A stretch of DNA of 64,000 nucleotides from Planctomycetota bacterium (GCA_021781415.1 JAJXWW010000052.1:40466-104465); one strand, 5' to 3'; shown: positions 1 to 9,365, numbered from the stretch's first letter. Notes: a model not told the origin generated them from the sequence alone. Made by a program: numbers and translations.

Positions 1-770
1 TAGCTGGAATCGACGATGGTGAGATAGCGATTTTGCAGCGATTCCGGCAACGCCACGGTGGCCACCGCGAAGGCCGCCGCCCCACCAATTCCACCTAGAA
101 CGACAACCAACAACTTCCGACGCACCGACACGAGCAACGTCAGAGATCCGCACAGACACAGGCCGATGAACCCCGTCCGCGATCCCGTTAGCGAGATGCA
201 CATGCACACCCCGGCCAGATGAAGCACCAGCAATGTCTTCAAGAGCTTCGGAGGTTTTGCCATCCACAGCGTCAGGGCCAACGGAACCGTGTACAGCAAG
301 GTGGAGGCGAAGGCGTTGGGATCGCCGAACGACGAGTCGATGCCGTTCATGCGCACGATGCCCATGCGATACTCGTAGCGGCCGTTCAAGAATTCCAGAA
401 ACGAATGGGCCATGTACAAGCCAACCGAACCGACGAACATGACGATCATCCACCATAGGCTCCGTTCGTCGCGCACCGAAGTTAAAACTAACAGGTAGAA
501 GACGATAACCTTGAAGAAGTCTTCGACCGTGCCGGCGCAGATTTTCTTGTCCATGTAGGGGCTGGCCAGCCAGGACACGAAGAGCGTCGCGGAAAACAGA
601 GCCGTGAAGTAGTGAATGGGATTGGCGTTCCAGCACTTCGGCGAGACCAGCCAGACGATTAGCATGGCGATCATGTAAATGCGCTCGATCTGCATGTCCC
701 CGAGCGCCGGCCAAACCTCGAAGGGGCGATGCACGTACAGCCACATATATCCACCGAGCAGCCAAATCAT
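1..770 (-). CDS. O-antigen ligase / Wzy-like membrane protein (partial, C-terminus outside window)
   Basis: An open frame runs from an ATG at 770 (MIWLLGGYMW...) to the window edge without a stop, giving 256 visible codons. The product is rich in hydrophobic segments (about residues 20-38, 50-62, 85-100, 110-125, 165-180, 195-215, 220-245). It contains a SLTGSRTGFIGL stretch typical of the Wzy_C/O-antigen ligase (WaaL/Wzy) family periplasmic-loop boundary. Family knowledge says such proteins polymerise lipid-linked oligosaccharide repeats or ligate them to an acceptor in the inner membrane. It is the last visible gene of the minus-strand exopolysaccharide operon, 21 bp after the small GT4 gene, so polymerisation of the repeat unit is the natural inference. 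The C-terminus is unseen. Confidence 0.75.
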   Translation of the reverse strand, partial: MIWLLGGYMWLYVHRPFEVWPALGDMQIERIYMIAMLIVWLVSPKCWNANPIHYFTALFSATLFVSWLASPYMDKKICAGTVEDFFKVIVFYLLVLTSVRDERSLWWMIVMFVGSVGLYMAHSFLEFLNGRYEYRMGIVRMNGIDSSFGDPNAFASTLLYTVPLALTLWMAKPPKLLKTLLVLHLAGVCMCISLTGSRTGFIGLCLCGSLTLLVSVRRKLLVVVLGGIGGAAAFAVATVALPESLQNRYLTIVDSS

Positions 771-791
771 GGAGGCATCCTCAAAGAGCGG

Positions 792-1484
792 TTAAGCCGC
801 GATCGGCTCCGAAGGCGCGGTGGAACGACTCGGCGAGACGAACGCCGCCAACAGGGCGGCCAAGCGATCCGTGTCGCCGCTTTCAATGCAAACGAGGACG
901 CGCTCGACGCGATTCCGCAGTGAGGGAACGTGTTCGAGGAGATTCGCCCTCTCGGCGCGACTCGCCAAGACGATGGCATCGGCTCGTGCCAGGGATCGGG
1001 AAAGGGTCCATCGTTTCATGCCTCCCAGCCAACCGGGAAACTGATGGGGCCGCAGCGGCTCGTGCAGAGTGACGACGTGAGGCAAGCCGATCCCCAGATT
1101 GGCGAGAGAAGCGTGGGCCGTCGCCGTCAATCCGTGCGAATGGATCAGCGCATGACGACCCTCGCGGAGCAGTCGCCGCAAGACCGGCCACAATCGGCAG
1201 CGGCCGTTTTCAACCGGCGCGCCCACGAAGTTCAAGCCGTCGCCTTCCTCACATCCCTCGCACAGCGACCGCGACAATTCGTCGTTGGGACCGACGAACG
1301 TGAAGCGGAAGCCGGCGGAACGCAGAGCCAAATCGTTGGCGAGAAGGTGCGCGCGCACTCCTCGGATCGGCCAGCGCGCCGCCAGTAGGACGCGAGGAGG
1401 ATCTTCGGCGGCAGCCCAGCGGCGCATGGCTTCACTGGCCGCAACGGGCAGCGCATCGGGAGAGAGAGCCGGACGTACAGGCAT
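792..1484 (-). CDS. GT4-like glycosyltransferase, N-terminal domain only
   Basis: The 230-aa product starts at ATG 1484, overlapping the upstream glycosyltransferase by 53 bp. Residues about 30-180 resemble the acceptor-side Rossmann domain of GT-B (GT4) enzymes: RVLLAARWPIRGVRAHLLAN, then LIHSHGLTATAHASLA, then VVTLHEPLRP and ADAIVLASRAERANLL. Where GT4 proteins normally continue into the linker and the nucleotide-sugar-binding C-terminal domain, this protein ends after about 30 residues. It is therefore about 150-180 residues shorter than the family norm. It may be a degraded gene or a stand-alone acceptor domain working with a partner, as in two-subunit glycosyltransferases. Its position between glycosyltransferases and the polymerase supports a role in the polysaccharide operon. 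Confidence 0.65.
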   Translation of the reverse strand: MPVRPALSPDALPVAASEAMRRWAAAEDPPRVLLAARWPIRGVRAHLLANDLALRSAGFRFTFVGPNDELSRSLCEGCEEGDGLNFVGAPVENGRCRLWPVLRRLLREGRHALIHSHGLTATAHASLANLGIGLPHVVTLHEPLRPHQFPGWLGGMKRWTLSRSLARADAIVLASRAERANLLEHVPSLRNRVERVLVCIESGDTDRLAALLAAFVSPSRSTAPSEPIAA

Positions 1485-2514
1485 CGGTTACGGACTCCAG
1501 GCGAGATTGCGAAGGAACGGTCGAAGAAGACTCTTCGACCGCGAGGTCGCGGACGGCGCGCATGCACCGCTCCGTTGTAAACCATGCGGCGCGCTGGCGG
1601 GCGCGCTCGCCCATCCGCCGCGCCGCTTCGGGATTCTCCAAAACCCAACGAATGGCACGACAAAGACTTTGCGGATCGGCATAATCGACAATAAGTCCGT
1701 CGACGCCGTCCTCGATAAAGTCGCTGGCCCAACGTTGACCGACGGCGATCGTCGGCTTGCCGAGCAACATGGCATTCAGACACGTCTGTTGACCGCCCGA
1801 ACGCAGCGTTCCGGGAACCATCGGCACGACGATCAGCTTCGCTCCCGCCATCGCTTGCCGAAACCCTTCGGGCGTCGTGGCTTCCACGCGGACGTTCGCA
1901 GGCAAATCGACGCCGGAGAACAGGTCGCGTCGCGTCGAGGCGATCCAGACGGGGACATCGACTTCTCGGACGGCTTCGACCAAAGTGCGATAATCGCGGT
2001 CGGAGTTGCCGCCGGCGAACAAGTAGCCCGCGTCGCGCGCGTCGTAGGTGTAATCGTGCAGCGTATGATGGAAGGGCACATACTCGAATTGATCCGGCGG
2101 GAGACCGAAAGCGCGCGGGAAATCGACGGCCTCGTGGCTGGCCCAGACGACGAAGCGGCGCGCCGAGCGCGCCGCCATACGCAGGCGAAGCTGCTTGAAC
2201 CATGCCTTCCAGGGCGAAGTGGGCATCTCCCACAGACAGTCGATCAGCACGTGCGGCTTGCGCCCCCACGGACAGAGCGTTTGCAGCCAAGCGAAGAGCA
2301 TGCCGCTCGATCCGCCGTCGGTGACAACGCCGTGGCATCGGCTTCGCCGCGCGAACAAGCGCAAGCCGGCGAGCAAGCCGGTCAGATTGTAGGCCCAACG
2401 ATTTCCGAGGCTGCGCAGGAGCCAAGTCGGCGGTTTATTAGGACCGACGAAGGTGGTATTGTCGCCCCAAAATCGACCGGGCTTACCGGGAATGTCGGTC
2501 AATACGATTGACAT
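1432..2514 (-). CDS. glycosyltransferase (GT-B fold, GT1/GT4-like)
   Basis: The 360-aa product begins MSIVLTDIPGKPGRFWGDN at ATG 2514, overlapping the preceding glycosyltransferase by 32 bp. The C-terminal half looks like a GT-B nucleotide-sugar domain: YLFAGGNSDRDYRTLVEAV (about residues 183-201), then GGQQTCLNAMLLGKPTIAVG and a DFIEDGVDGLIVDYADPQSL segment matching the usual G-x-P/E-D-x-x-x-G-x-x pattern. The N-terminal half is poorly conserved. It probably transfers one sugar to the lipid-linked repeat unit at the cytoplasmic membrane. The last ~40 residues are low in hydrophobic content and lie over the start of the next gene, so translational coupling is likely. Confidence 0.8.
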   Translation of the reverse strand: MSIVLTDIPGKPGRFWGDNTTFVGPNKPPTWLLRSLGNRWAYNLTGLLAGLRLFARRSRCHGVVTDGGSSGMLFAWLQTLCPWGRKPHVLIDCLWEMPTSPWKAWFKQLRLRMAARSARRFVVWASHEAVDFPRAFGLPPDQFEYVPFHHTLHDYTYDARDAGYLFAGGNSDRDYRTLVEAVREVDVPVWIASTRRDLFSGVDLPANVRVEATTPEGFRQAMAGAKLIVVPMVPGTLRSGGQQTCLNAMLLGKPTIAVGQRWASDFIEDGVDGLIVDYADPQSLCRAIRWVLENPEAARRMGERARQRAAWFTTERCMRAVRDLAVEESSSTVPSQSRLESVTDACTSGSLSRCAARCGQ

Positions 2515-3703
2515 GCAACATCCTTTCGTAAAAGTCGGTGAAGCGTTGCACCATCGCCTCGCGGCTAAAGCGATTCGCGGCGCGATACCGCGCCGCCGCG
2601 CCCAGACGACAAGCCAACCCGCGATCGCTCAGCAGTCGCCCGATCGCCTCGGACAGTCGCCCGGCGTCGCCCGGCGGAACCAACAGCCCATGAACGCTGT
2701 CTTCGATCAAATCGGCGGCGGCTCCGACGCGAGTGGACACGATGGCGCGTCCGGCGGCCATGTATTCGAGCAGCGCGTTGGACATGCCCTCGGCGTGAGA
2801 ACAGAGGACGGCCACATCGAGATCGCCCAAGAACGATGGCACGTCGGATATGCCGCCCAGCAAGTGAAATTGGTCGTTCAGTCCCAGAGTCGCCGCTTGC
2901 CGCTCCAGTTGCGGTTGCAATTCGCCTTGCCCCGCAACGAAGAACGTGGTTCGCGGATGCTGGACGCGAAGCCTTGCCGCCGCCTCAACGAATAAATCTA
3001 ACCCCTTTACGGGTCGCAAATTGGCCACAATGCCGACCCGGAAGACACCACCGTCTGGCGGTTCGGGGGACAACGGCGAAAGATCGTGAAATCGCTCGAG
3101 ATCGACGCCGTTTTCTAGCACCAACACCGTCTCTGGCCTCGGTCGCTCGGCTTCCACCAACGCCCGCTTCGCCGCCTCGCAGTTCGCAATGGTGCCGGTG
3201 GTCAAGGCGTTCAGCATTCGACCGAGCCGACGATGGAGCGGGGTCAGCCAATGTCCCAAATTGTTGCGCGTTCGCAGTCGATGCCGCACTCCAGCCAATT
3301 TGGCGAGGGGAATGCTGAAATAACTGCTGTCGGCGAAGTAGGCCTGTACCACGTCGATGCGCTCGCGTCGCAGCCAACGGACGAATCGATACGCTTGCAC
3401 CAGAGTGTGTGGATGGCGCAGCGCCCCGACTCCCAAACGAAGGATTGGACACCGATCCGGCTCTAAAGTTTGTGACAGCGGATTGTCACCGCGAAGCAGA
3501 CACAAGTAGGGCCGGATGCGCCTGCGATCCAGAGCCTCGATGAGCGCCAACAGTTGAGACTCGGTACCCGCCGCCGCCAATTCGTCGATCACAAAGCATA
3601 TGCGCAGCGGGGGTCGCGGATCGTCCGTCCGGTACGAATACCGAGTTGACGGCTCCATCCTTCGAGAGACACCAAGCGCCGAAGGCACGGTCATCGATTG
3701 CAT
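2483..3703 (-). CDS. glycosyltransferase family 4
   Basis: A complete GT4 protein of about 406 aa if started at ATG 3703, which has a GGTGG element 7 nt upstream. An internal ATG at 3694 forms an ATGA overlap with the previous stop and is the alternative. The frame extends upstream to 3886, but that part lies inside the previous gene and looks like shadow coding. Motifs: ICFVIDELAAAGTESQLLAL (donor-independent N-terminal domain), VLENGVDLERF linker, VGIVANLRPVKGLDLFVEA, then HAEGMSNALLEYMAAGRAIV, which is the GT4 EX7E nucleotide-sugar motif. Function inferred: adds a hexose during exopolysaccharide repeat assembly. Confidence 0.88.
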   Translation of the reverse strand: MQSMTVPSALGVSRRMEPSTRYSYRTDDPRPPLRICFVIDELAAAGTESQLLALIEALDRRRIRPYLCLLRGDNPLSQTLEPDRCPILRLGVGALRHPHTLVQAYRFVRWLRRERIDVVQAYFADSSYFSIPLAKLAGVRHRLRTRNNLGHWLTPLHRRLGRMLNALTTGTIANCEAAKRALVEAERPRPETVLVLENGVDLERFHDLSPLSPEPPDGGVFRVGIVANLRPVKGLDLFVEAAARLRVQHPRTTFFVAGQGELQPQLERQAATLGLNDQFHLLGGISDVPSFLGDLDVAVLCSHAEGMSNALLEYMAAGRAIVSTRVGAAADLIEDSVHGLLVPPGDAGRLSEAIGRLLSDRGLACRLGAAARYRAANRFSREAMVQRFTDFYERMLHVNRIDRHSR

Positions 3704-4920
3704 AACGAATCCACCGTCATAAGATCGTCGTCTTGCGAGAACTTCACGTTGTCTGAGTTCGAGGCTGGGGCGTCCGTCGCCGGAGACGGTCGATCCTCTC
3801 CCTCGTCGACGTGGGGACAAAGCTCCGCGAACGCTTCGCGGTACAACTCCGCTTGCGTGATGAAGCCAAATTTCTCTTGCACGCACAACCGCCCACGCCG
3901 TCCCATCTCCGGCAGCTCGTCTGGGTTTTCGAGCGCGGCGAGGATGCGATCGGCCATCGTCTCGGCGTCACCGGGCGGTACGATAAAGCCACTTACCCCG
4001 TCTTCAATGATCTCCGGCGTTCCTCCCACGGAAGTGCCCACCACCGGCACGCCGGCCCCGAACGCTTCGAGAACGACATTGGGCATGCCCTCGGTGTAAG
4101 ACGGCAGCACGAGCAAATCGAAGTACGGCACGAAGCGGTCGAGATCGGCTCGAAAGCCGGCCAACAGGAAATTCTGTCCCATGCCGGCCGCGTTGATTTG
4201 CTTTTGCAAACGCGCGCGTTCGGGGCCTTCCCCGAACAGAACGAAGCCGACGGAAGGTTGTTCGCGCAGTACGCGCTCCGCAGCCGCCACGAAGACTTCA
4301 AAGCCCTTCTCGGGACTCAGCCGTCCCGCCGCCCCAACGATTTGAGTGCGCGGCTGCCGGAAGTAGCGCAACAACTTGGCGCGATAACGAGTATCCGGCT
4401 CGTGAAATCGCTCCGGATCGATGGCGTTGTAGATCACGCGGACGCGGTCGGATGGCACGCCGGTTCGCCGAACCCGCGCCGCCTGAGCCTCCGACACGCA
4501 GACAACCCGATCCATCCAGCGCAAATGAAAGCGGTCGAGCTTCTCGTACAGTCGGACCTTGAAGCTCTCTCCGGTCCAGCCGCGCGCCACGGCGACGACG
4601 GGTAGCTTTTGCCGCCGCGCCGCCAAACGACCGAGAAGATTGGCCTTATATCCGTGGCAACACAGAACGTCCGCACCGACCCGTTCGAGATGTCCCGCGA
4701 TCTCGCGCGCCGCCGACCACAAGCGCGGAGTATCGTATTTCAGGGCCACAGCCTCAAAGCCGTGATGCCTTGCCGTACTCAAAAAGGATCGACACCGCCC
4801 CCCCTCGGCAAATGACAGGAATACACTTTGATGCGTCTGAGGCAGATGGTGGGCCAACCCCAACATCTGCCGTTCGGGACCGCCGTGAAAGGTCGATGCG
4901 GTCAGGTGAACGATAATCAT
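3691..4920 (-). CDS. glycosyltransferase family 4
   Basis: The frame is open to 5517, but the true start is the ATG at 4920 (MIIVHLTASTFHGGPERQML). It is preceded by a GGAGGAG ribosome site at 9 nt spacing and followed by canonical GT4 sequence, giving 409 aa. Motifs: GGPERQMLGLAHHL at the N-terminus, VIYNAIDPERF linker, GAAGRLSPEKGFEVFV, and PSYTEGMPNVVLEAFGAGVP with the EX7E pair. The C-terminal ~35 residues are acidic and low-complexity. The stop overlaps the start of the next glycosyltransferase. It belongs to the exopolysaccharide operon; the sugar specificity cannot be read from sequence. Confidence 0.9.
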   Translation of the reverse strand: MIIVHLTASTFHGGPERQMLGLAHHLPQTHQSVFLSFAEGGRCRSFLSTARHHGFEAVALKYDTPRLWSAAREIAGHLERVGADVLCCHGYKANLLGRLAARRQKLPVVAVARGWTGESFKVRLYEKLDRFHLRWMDRVVCVSEAQAARVRRTGVPSDRVRVIYNAIDPERFHEPDTRYRAKLLRYFRQPRTQIVGAAGRLSPEKGFEVFVAAAERVLREQPSVGFVLFGEGPERARLQKQINAAGMGQNFLLAGFRADLDRFVPYFDLLVLPSYTEGMPNVVLEAFGAGVPVVGTSVGGTPEIIEDGVSGFIVPPGDAETMADRILAALENPDELPEMGRRGRLCVQEKFGFITQAELYREAFAELCPHVDEGEDRPSPATDAPASNSDNVKFSQDDDLMTVDSLCNR

Positions 4921-4994
4921 CGGCTCTTCTCTCCTCCGTAAATCGGGTACAAATCCCGATACTCCGCTGCCTTCGTCCGTTCGGTAAGTCCGAA

Positions 4995-6293
4995 TTACCT
5001 TCGGCGAATCTTCCCTTCCGCCGCACACTGTCGCCACACGTCCTCCATTCGCTCGGCCAACGGCTCCCAGTCGTACTGTTCGAGGACTTTCTCCCGACCT
5101 CTCTCGGCTTGCGCGTGGACGATCTCCGGATGGCGAACGGCGGACACAATAGCATTTGTAAGATCGTCTATGTCGTCCACTACCGTAAGGTCTTGCCCCT
5201 CTTCCAAGCGCAACCCTTCGACTCCGACGCGCGTCGAGACGACCGGTGTTCCGCTGGCCAGCGCTTCGAGAATCTTGAGCCGCGAGCCGCCACCGATGCG
5301 CAAGGGAACGACGAGTAGGCCGCAATCGGCAAGGTAGGGTCTCACGTCCGGCACGTTGGCGTGCAGCTCGACGCCGGGCATGTTGGCAACGCGAAGGCGC
5401 AGGGATTCGGCAGGATTGCGGCCGACCAAGCACAATCGAGTTCGCGGCTCGACCGCGCGGACGGCGGGAAACACGCGCTCGAGCAGCAGCGATACGCCAT
5501 CGAGATTCGGCCGCCAATCGAGACTGCCGAGAAAGAGCAAGCGATGCGCCGTGCGCCGGCGGGCCTGCGGCTGAAAATACTGAGTATCGACGCCGTTTTC
5601 GACGATGTCCACTCGCCCAGCGCCGAAATCTTCGCGCAGCCGTTGGGCGTCCGTGGCACTGACGGCGACGGTGCGCTCGACGTCACCGAGTATTCGTCTC
5701 TCAAAATTCTTAAATTTGTGCCATTGCCTCCCGATGTACCAACGGCGGAGTGGATTGGTCTCGGTCTCGTAATAGCGCTGCCAGATAACCGACTCGACGT
5801 TGTGGGCCACGACCACCCGATGCTTGTCCGCGATGCCCCGGAGCGACTCGGCATAGGGAGTCCATTCGCAGTGCCATACGTCCACGCGCCGCCGACGGGC
5901 GATGTCGGTTAAGGCTCGACGCAACGCTCTGCTGTTGTGCGTGGCGACCGAATAGGGCAGAGGCGAGAGCAGATTTGCTCCGAGGCGAAGATAGAAGCCA
6001 AGCCCAGACTTCGCCGGAACGGCGCGATCGACGACAACGGTTTCCACGCCGCGATCCGCGAAGAATCGCGCCGCTTGCTCGGCCTCCTCGGCGTTTGCGT
6101 TGCGATGACAGACATAAGTGAGGCGGTGGCGCTGCGCCAGATGGAGCGTCAAGTTGAGCGTGCGGATGCGCTTGCCCGAGGTGGGGGGATAGGGCAACTC
6201 TTCATCGACCATCACCACGCGCAACGCGGAGGCTGGACGAGAGGAGGAAGAGGAAAGTGCCGCTGTCGAGAACGTATCGCGCATGAGTTTCAC
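4995..6293 (-). CDS. glycosyltransferase family 4 (EPS-associated type)
   Basis: The 432-aa product starts at ATG 6293, 21 bp after the deacetylase stop. After a ~24-residue Ser/Ala-rich lead comes VVMVDEELPYPPTSGKRIRT, typical of GT4 enzymes found beside exosortase/PEP-CTERM polysaccharide loci. Then come VAHNVESVIWQRYY, a VENGVDTQYF linker, LLFLGSLDWRPNLDGV and PLRIGGGSRLKILEALASGT, in which the usual first Glu of EX7E is replaced in the G-G-S-R-L-K variant known for this subgroup. The predicted site of action is the cytoplasmic face of the membrane. Confidence 0.88.
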   Translation of the reverse strand: MKLMRDTFSTAALSSSSSRPASALRVVMVDEELPYPPTSGKRIRTLNLTLHLAQRHRLTYVCHRNANAEEAEQAARFFADRGVETVVVDRAVPAKSGLGFYLRLGANLLSPLPYSVATHNSRALRRALTDIARRRRVDVWHCEWTPYAESLRGIADKHRVVVAHNVESVIWQRYYETETNPLRRWYIGRQWHKFKNFERRILGDVERTVAVSATDAQRLREDFGAGRVDIVENGVDTQYFQPQARRRTAHRLLFLGSLDWRPNLDGVSLLLERVFPAVRAVEPRTRLCLVGRNPAESLRLRVANMPGVELHANVPDVRPYLADCGLLVVPLRIGGGSRLKILEALASGTPVVSTRVGVEGLRLEEGQDLTVVDDIDDLTNAIVSAVRHPEIVHAQAERGREKVLEQYDWEPLAERMEDVWRQCAAEGKIRRR

Positions 6294-6314
6294 CTGGATC
6301 TCGGTCGCACGGCT

Positions 6315-7238
6315 TTAGGCCGCTCGTTGCAGTGCTTCGGTAGAGGTCAGCCATTCGCCCAGCGCTTCGGACATCGTGGCGAAGCGAAAATCTCTCAACA
6401 ATCGAATCAGGCGCGTCTCCGTTTTTCGCAATCCAACGTAATGGCGAAAGGCACGCAATGCCCCGGGGCGGAGGCGCGGCTGCTCCGGATCGAACTCCCA
6501 AGGGTGCAAGTAGACGGCAAAGGGGCGGTTTGCCGCGTTGATGGCTCGCAGTCCACGGCGCGTCATCCCGTAGGGGTAGAGTCGGAAATATCCGCCGCCA
6601 CCGACGGGCAGAGGATAGCGCATCAAACGCCAAACGGGAGGCGGAAACTCCCAGAGACACCCCCCCGCTCTTTCGATGCGATGCGGATAGAGCGGAGCGT
6701 CGGCCATGCCGTAGCGGTCGTGGTGCGTCGGATAAATGCTGGAATCGAAAAGAAAGCCTTCTTCCAAAAGTACGTCGAGCGCCCACTCCGAATGCTTGGT
6801 AATCGAGAAACTGGGCGCTCGATACGAGCAAACACTCTCGCCCAGAATGTCTTCCAGAACCAACCGCGCCAGTCGTAGATCGACGCGGAATTGCTTGGGC
6901 GATTGTTCGTAGATCAAGCGATGGGCATAGCTGTGGCAGCCGACCTCATGGCCCGCTGCGCGAATGGCGCGGACGAGCGAAGGCTGCCGCTCGGCCACCC
7001 AGCCCAGAATGAAAAAAGTTCCGCGCACTCCCGCCTCGGCCAAAAGGTCGAGAAGGCGGTGCGTGCTATCGCCGACGCGCGGCGGCAGCATCTCCCATTG
7101 CGAGCGCGAGACGCAACGATCGAATCCGGAGACGTGATAGTAATCTTCCACATCGATCGTCAGCGCGTTCAGCAACGGGCGCGGAGTATCCGTCGCGCTG
7201 GGCTTTGTCTCCCACGGGAGTCGCTGATTCTTTATCAT
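6315..7238 (-). CDS. polysaccharide deacetylase, XrtA/PEP-CTERM-locus type (NodB + DUF3473)
   Basis: A 307-aa protein starting at ATG 7238 (MIKNQRLP), with AGGAG 8 nt upstream; the open frame extends further to 7508 but inside the previous gene. NodB homology: NALTIDVEDYYHVSGFD (metal/catalytic Asp about residues 29-32), GTFFILGWVAERQP, and GHEVGCHSYAHRLIY (metal His102 and His106). The C-terminal YLHPWEFDPEQPRL and the TRLIRLLRDFRFATMSEAL tail match the DUF3473 extension of deacetylases found in exosortase polysaccharide loci. Inferred role: removes N-acetyl groups from the exopolysaccharide or its lipid-linked precursor. Confidence 0.93.
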   Translation of the reverse strand: MIKNQRLPWETKPSATDTPRPLLNALTIDVEDYYHVSGFDRCVSRSQWEMLPPRVGDSTHRLLDLLAEAGVRGTFFILGWVAERQPSLVRAIRAAGHEVGCHSYAHRLIYEQSPKQFRVDLRLARLVLEDILGESVCSYRAPSFSITKHSEWALDVLLEEGFLFDSSIYPTHHDRYGMADAPLYPHRIERAGGCLWEFPPPVWRLMRYPLPVGGGGYFRLYPYGMTRRGLRAINAANRPFAVYLHPWEFDPEQPRLRPGALRAFRHYVGLRKTETRLIRLLRDFRFATMSEALGEWLTSTEALQRAA

Positions 7239-7255
7239 CCGCGGACTCCTTATAT

Positions 7256-8359
7256 CTAGGCCGCACGACGTTTCGGTTGCACGAGCGGAATGATTTCTTC
7301 TTCGGGAGGGCTTTGGCAGCCCAATAGGACTTCCGACCAGACTCCGATGGCGGCACCGGCGTGAATGGTCGGGAACACCAGGGGCAACCAGGGCAAGACC
7401 TTCCCGTCGCGCTCGCGGATGCAGAGTGCGAGACTGGCGAGGAGAACCACCGTGGCATAGACGCCGAGAACCCCGACATACAGCAGTGCCGCAGCCGCGC
7501 TCCACCACGCGAAGAGAGGGCCGAGGACTACCCCGGCCAGAAACGCCGCCGGCAAGAACCCAGGCAACGAGAACGTATCGGGATGTTTGCGGAGTAGCCG
7601 AACTCGACCTCGGCCATACCGCGCCATTTGCTTGAACAGCCCCGACAGCGAGGCGCGCGGCCGGTAATGGACGCGCGCTTCAGGCGCGAACCAGCAGGTC
7701 ATGCCGGCCCGTGCGACCCGATGGTTGAACTCGACATCCTCGCAGGCATCGAAATGTTCGTCGAACAAGCCGACCGTCTCGAAAACGCCCCGCCGATAAG
7801 CGATCGCCGCGCTCTGCGGAGGTATAAATCCAGGGCGGTCGGAGTAAATGTACGAAGCGGGATGATGGCCCAGACGCGATGCCCGCGCCGCCGCGATCGC
7901 TCGTTGATGACTGCTGACGTTGGTGGCGTCCAGCGGTTGTGGACGCGCCACGCAGTCGGCATCGCTCTCGGCGAAGGCATCGGCGATATTTTGTAGATAA
8001 TTCGGATTGTTTAACTCGCAATGTCCATCGATTAGCAACAGAATGTCGCCGCGCGAAGCGCGGACGGCGGCGTTGCGGCCGGCGCTCGACCAGCGGCGCG
8101 GATTGTCCAACAGGCGCAATTGCGCATGCCGCGCTTGCAACTCCGTCACGATAGCGCGCGTCTCGTCCGTCGATCTCCCATCGGCAACGAGAATCTCATA
8201 GCGGGCTGGATCGTAGCGCTGTTCCAACAGTTGATTCAGCGTCGCGCCGAGGAAATTCGCCTCGTTTCGGACGGGCACGATCGCGGAAATAAACGGAGGC
8301 ACCGCGCGAGGCGAACGAGCGCGACGAAGCCGATGTCGTTCGAGTGCTAATTCGTTCAT
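7256..8359 (-). CDS. glycosyltransferase family 2 (ExoA-like), membrane anchored
   Basis: A 367-aa protein from ATG 8359. The GT-A domain covers about residues 22-250: ISAIVPVRNEANFLGATLNQ, EILVADGRSTDETRAIV, DGHCELNNP in the place of the DxD motif (here D-G-H), and ACEDVEFNHRVARAG as the C-terminal ED motif. About residues 268-310 form two or three hydrophobic segments (GFLPAAFLAGVVLGPLFAWW, LLYVGVLGVYATVVLLASLAL), as in ExoA/succinoglycan-type enzymes. It lies 17 bp upstream of the deacetylase in the same operon. Predicted to extend the lipid-linked glycan at the inner membrane. Confidence 0.9.
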   Translation of the reverse strand: MNELALERHRLRRARSPRAVPPFISAIVPVRNEANFLGATLNQLLEQRYDPARYEILVADGRSTDETRAIVTELQARHAQLRLLDNPRRWSSAGRNAAVRASRGDILLLIDGHCELNNPNYLQNIADAFAESDADCVARPQPLDATNVSSHQRAIAAARASRLGHHPASYIYSDRPGFIPPQSAAIAYRRGVFETVGLFDEHFDACEDVEFNHRVARAGMTCWFAPEARVHYRPRASLSGLFKQMARYGRGRVRLLRKHPDTFSLPGFLPAAFLAGVVLGPLFAWWSAAAALLYVGVLGVYATVVLLASLALCIRERDGKVLPWLPLVFPTIHAGAAIGVWSEVLLGCQSPPEEEIIPLVQPKRRAA

Positions 8360-8453
8360 CGTTTGTATCCGTTTTCCAAGCGGCAGAAATCGTTCCTTGC
8401 CCTCAGGTTCTCTTTTTTCCCCTAGTCTCAGGCGACGAGGGGAGACGGTCCTC

Positions 8454-9290
8454 TTAAGCGCTACGGCGAGCGCGCGGCGCTGGTAGGTCGGTTAGCACGT
8501 CGCGCATCGCCTCTTCCACCGTGGGACCATCGGGGATTCCAAGGATTTTTCCGGCGATGCCAAAGGGCAACCCCAGCGAGTAGGCGGCCGTGCATAGCAA
8601 CAACCGAGCGTCGAGCCAGGGACTGAGATGGCGGATGTAAAACAGATCGTGGGCCAGTTTGCGTCGCACGCTGATGAGGTCCGAGTCGGGAGGCAACTGC
8701 ACTTGCGCCAAGCCCGTTACTCCAGGACGCACCGTGAGTCGCTGCCAGTAGCCGGGCAATTCGCGTTCCAGCTCTGGGACAAATTCCGGTCGTTCGGGAC
8801 GGGGACCGATGAGGCTCATCTCGCCGCGCAGCACATTGAGCAACTGCGGCAGCTCGTCGAGATGTGTGGCGCGAAGAATGGCACCGACGGGGGTAACGCG
8901 CGGATCGCCGGGCATCGACCACCGCGCTCCCGTTAGCGATTCACAGTTGTGAATCATCGAACGGATCTTCCAGATCGCAAAGAGTCGGCCGTCTTCGCCG
9001 ACGCGCGTTTGCGAGTAGAAAGCCGGACCGCGCGAGGTCAGTTTGACGAGGAGCGCGGCCAAGAGGACGATCGGCACGGCCGGCACGATCAAGAGTACGG
9101 CCAGAAGGAAGTCGGCAACGTACTTGCTCGAAAGATACCAGCGATGGTTGAGGGGACGTACCGGTTCGCGGTCGAGCGGCAAGCGCCGGCGACGCATCGA
9201 ATCGAACGCGGACAAGCTGGGGTATCGAGAATCCGCGCCGTCGGCGACGACGCGGCGATTGGTTTTGGTCTGCAAGGTACTCGCCTCCAT
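8454..9290 (-). CDS. polyprenyl-phosphate sugar-1-phosphate transferase (bacterial sugar transferase)
   Basis: The 278-aa product starts at ATG 9290. It has one hydrophobic helix (about residues 58-83) followed by the bacterial sugar transferase (PF02397-type) core: [10 protein letters not shown], then [20 protein letters not shown] with [10 protein letters not shown], then [14 protein letters not shown]. These enzymes move a sugar-1-phosphate from UDP-sugar to undecaprenyl phosphate, the first step of repeat-unit synthesis. It lacks the four-helix N-terminal domain of WbaP-like enzymes and so resembles the shorter PglC/EpsL class. It lies in the exopolysaccharide operon, between the GT2 and EpsI genes. 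Confidence 0.93.
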   Translation of the reverse strand: MEASTLQTKTNRRVVADGADSRYPSLSAFDSMRRRRLPLDREPVRPLNHRWYLSSKYVADFLLAVLLIVPAVPIVLLAALLVKLTSRGPAFYSQTRVGEDGRLFAIWKIRSMIHNCESLTGARWSMPGDPRVTPVGAILRATHLDELPQLLNVLRGEMSLIGPRPERPEFVPELERELPGYWQRLTVRPGVTGLAQVQLPPDSDLISVRRKLAHDLFYIRHLSPWLDARLLLCTAAYSLGLPFGIAGKILGIPDGPTVEEAMRDVLTDLPAPRARRSA

Positions 9291-9365
9291 GCAAAAACTA
9301 TTCCGGCGACCTTAAATGGTGTCTTTCTCCGATCCTTCGGAGAGAGTTTCGATCCCGCCGCGCGG

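Noticed and set aside
1232..2425. 397-codon minus-strand frame overlapping the glycosyltransferase genes
   Set aside because: Arg/Ser-rich shadow in another frame of the 1432-2514 gene.
3704..3886. Upstream extension of the 2483-3703 glycosyltransferase
   Set aside because: Arg-rich, lies inside the preceding gene, and the start at 3703 has a ribosome site and family-like N-terminus.
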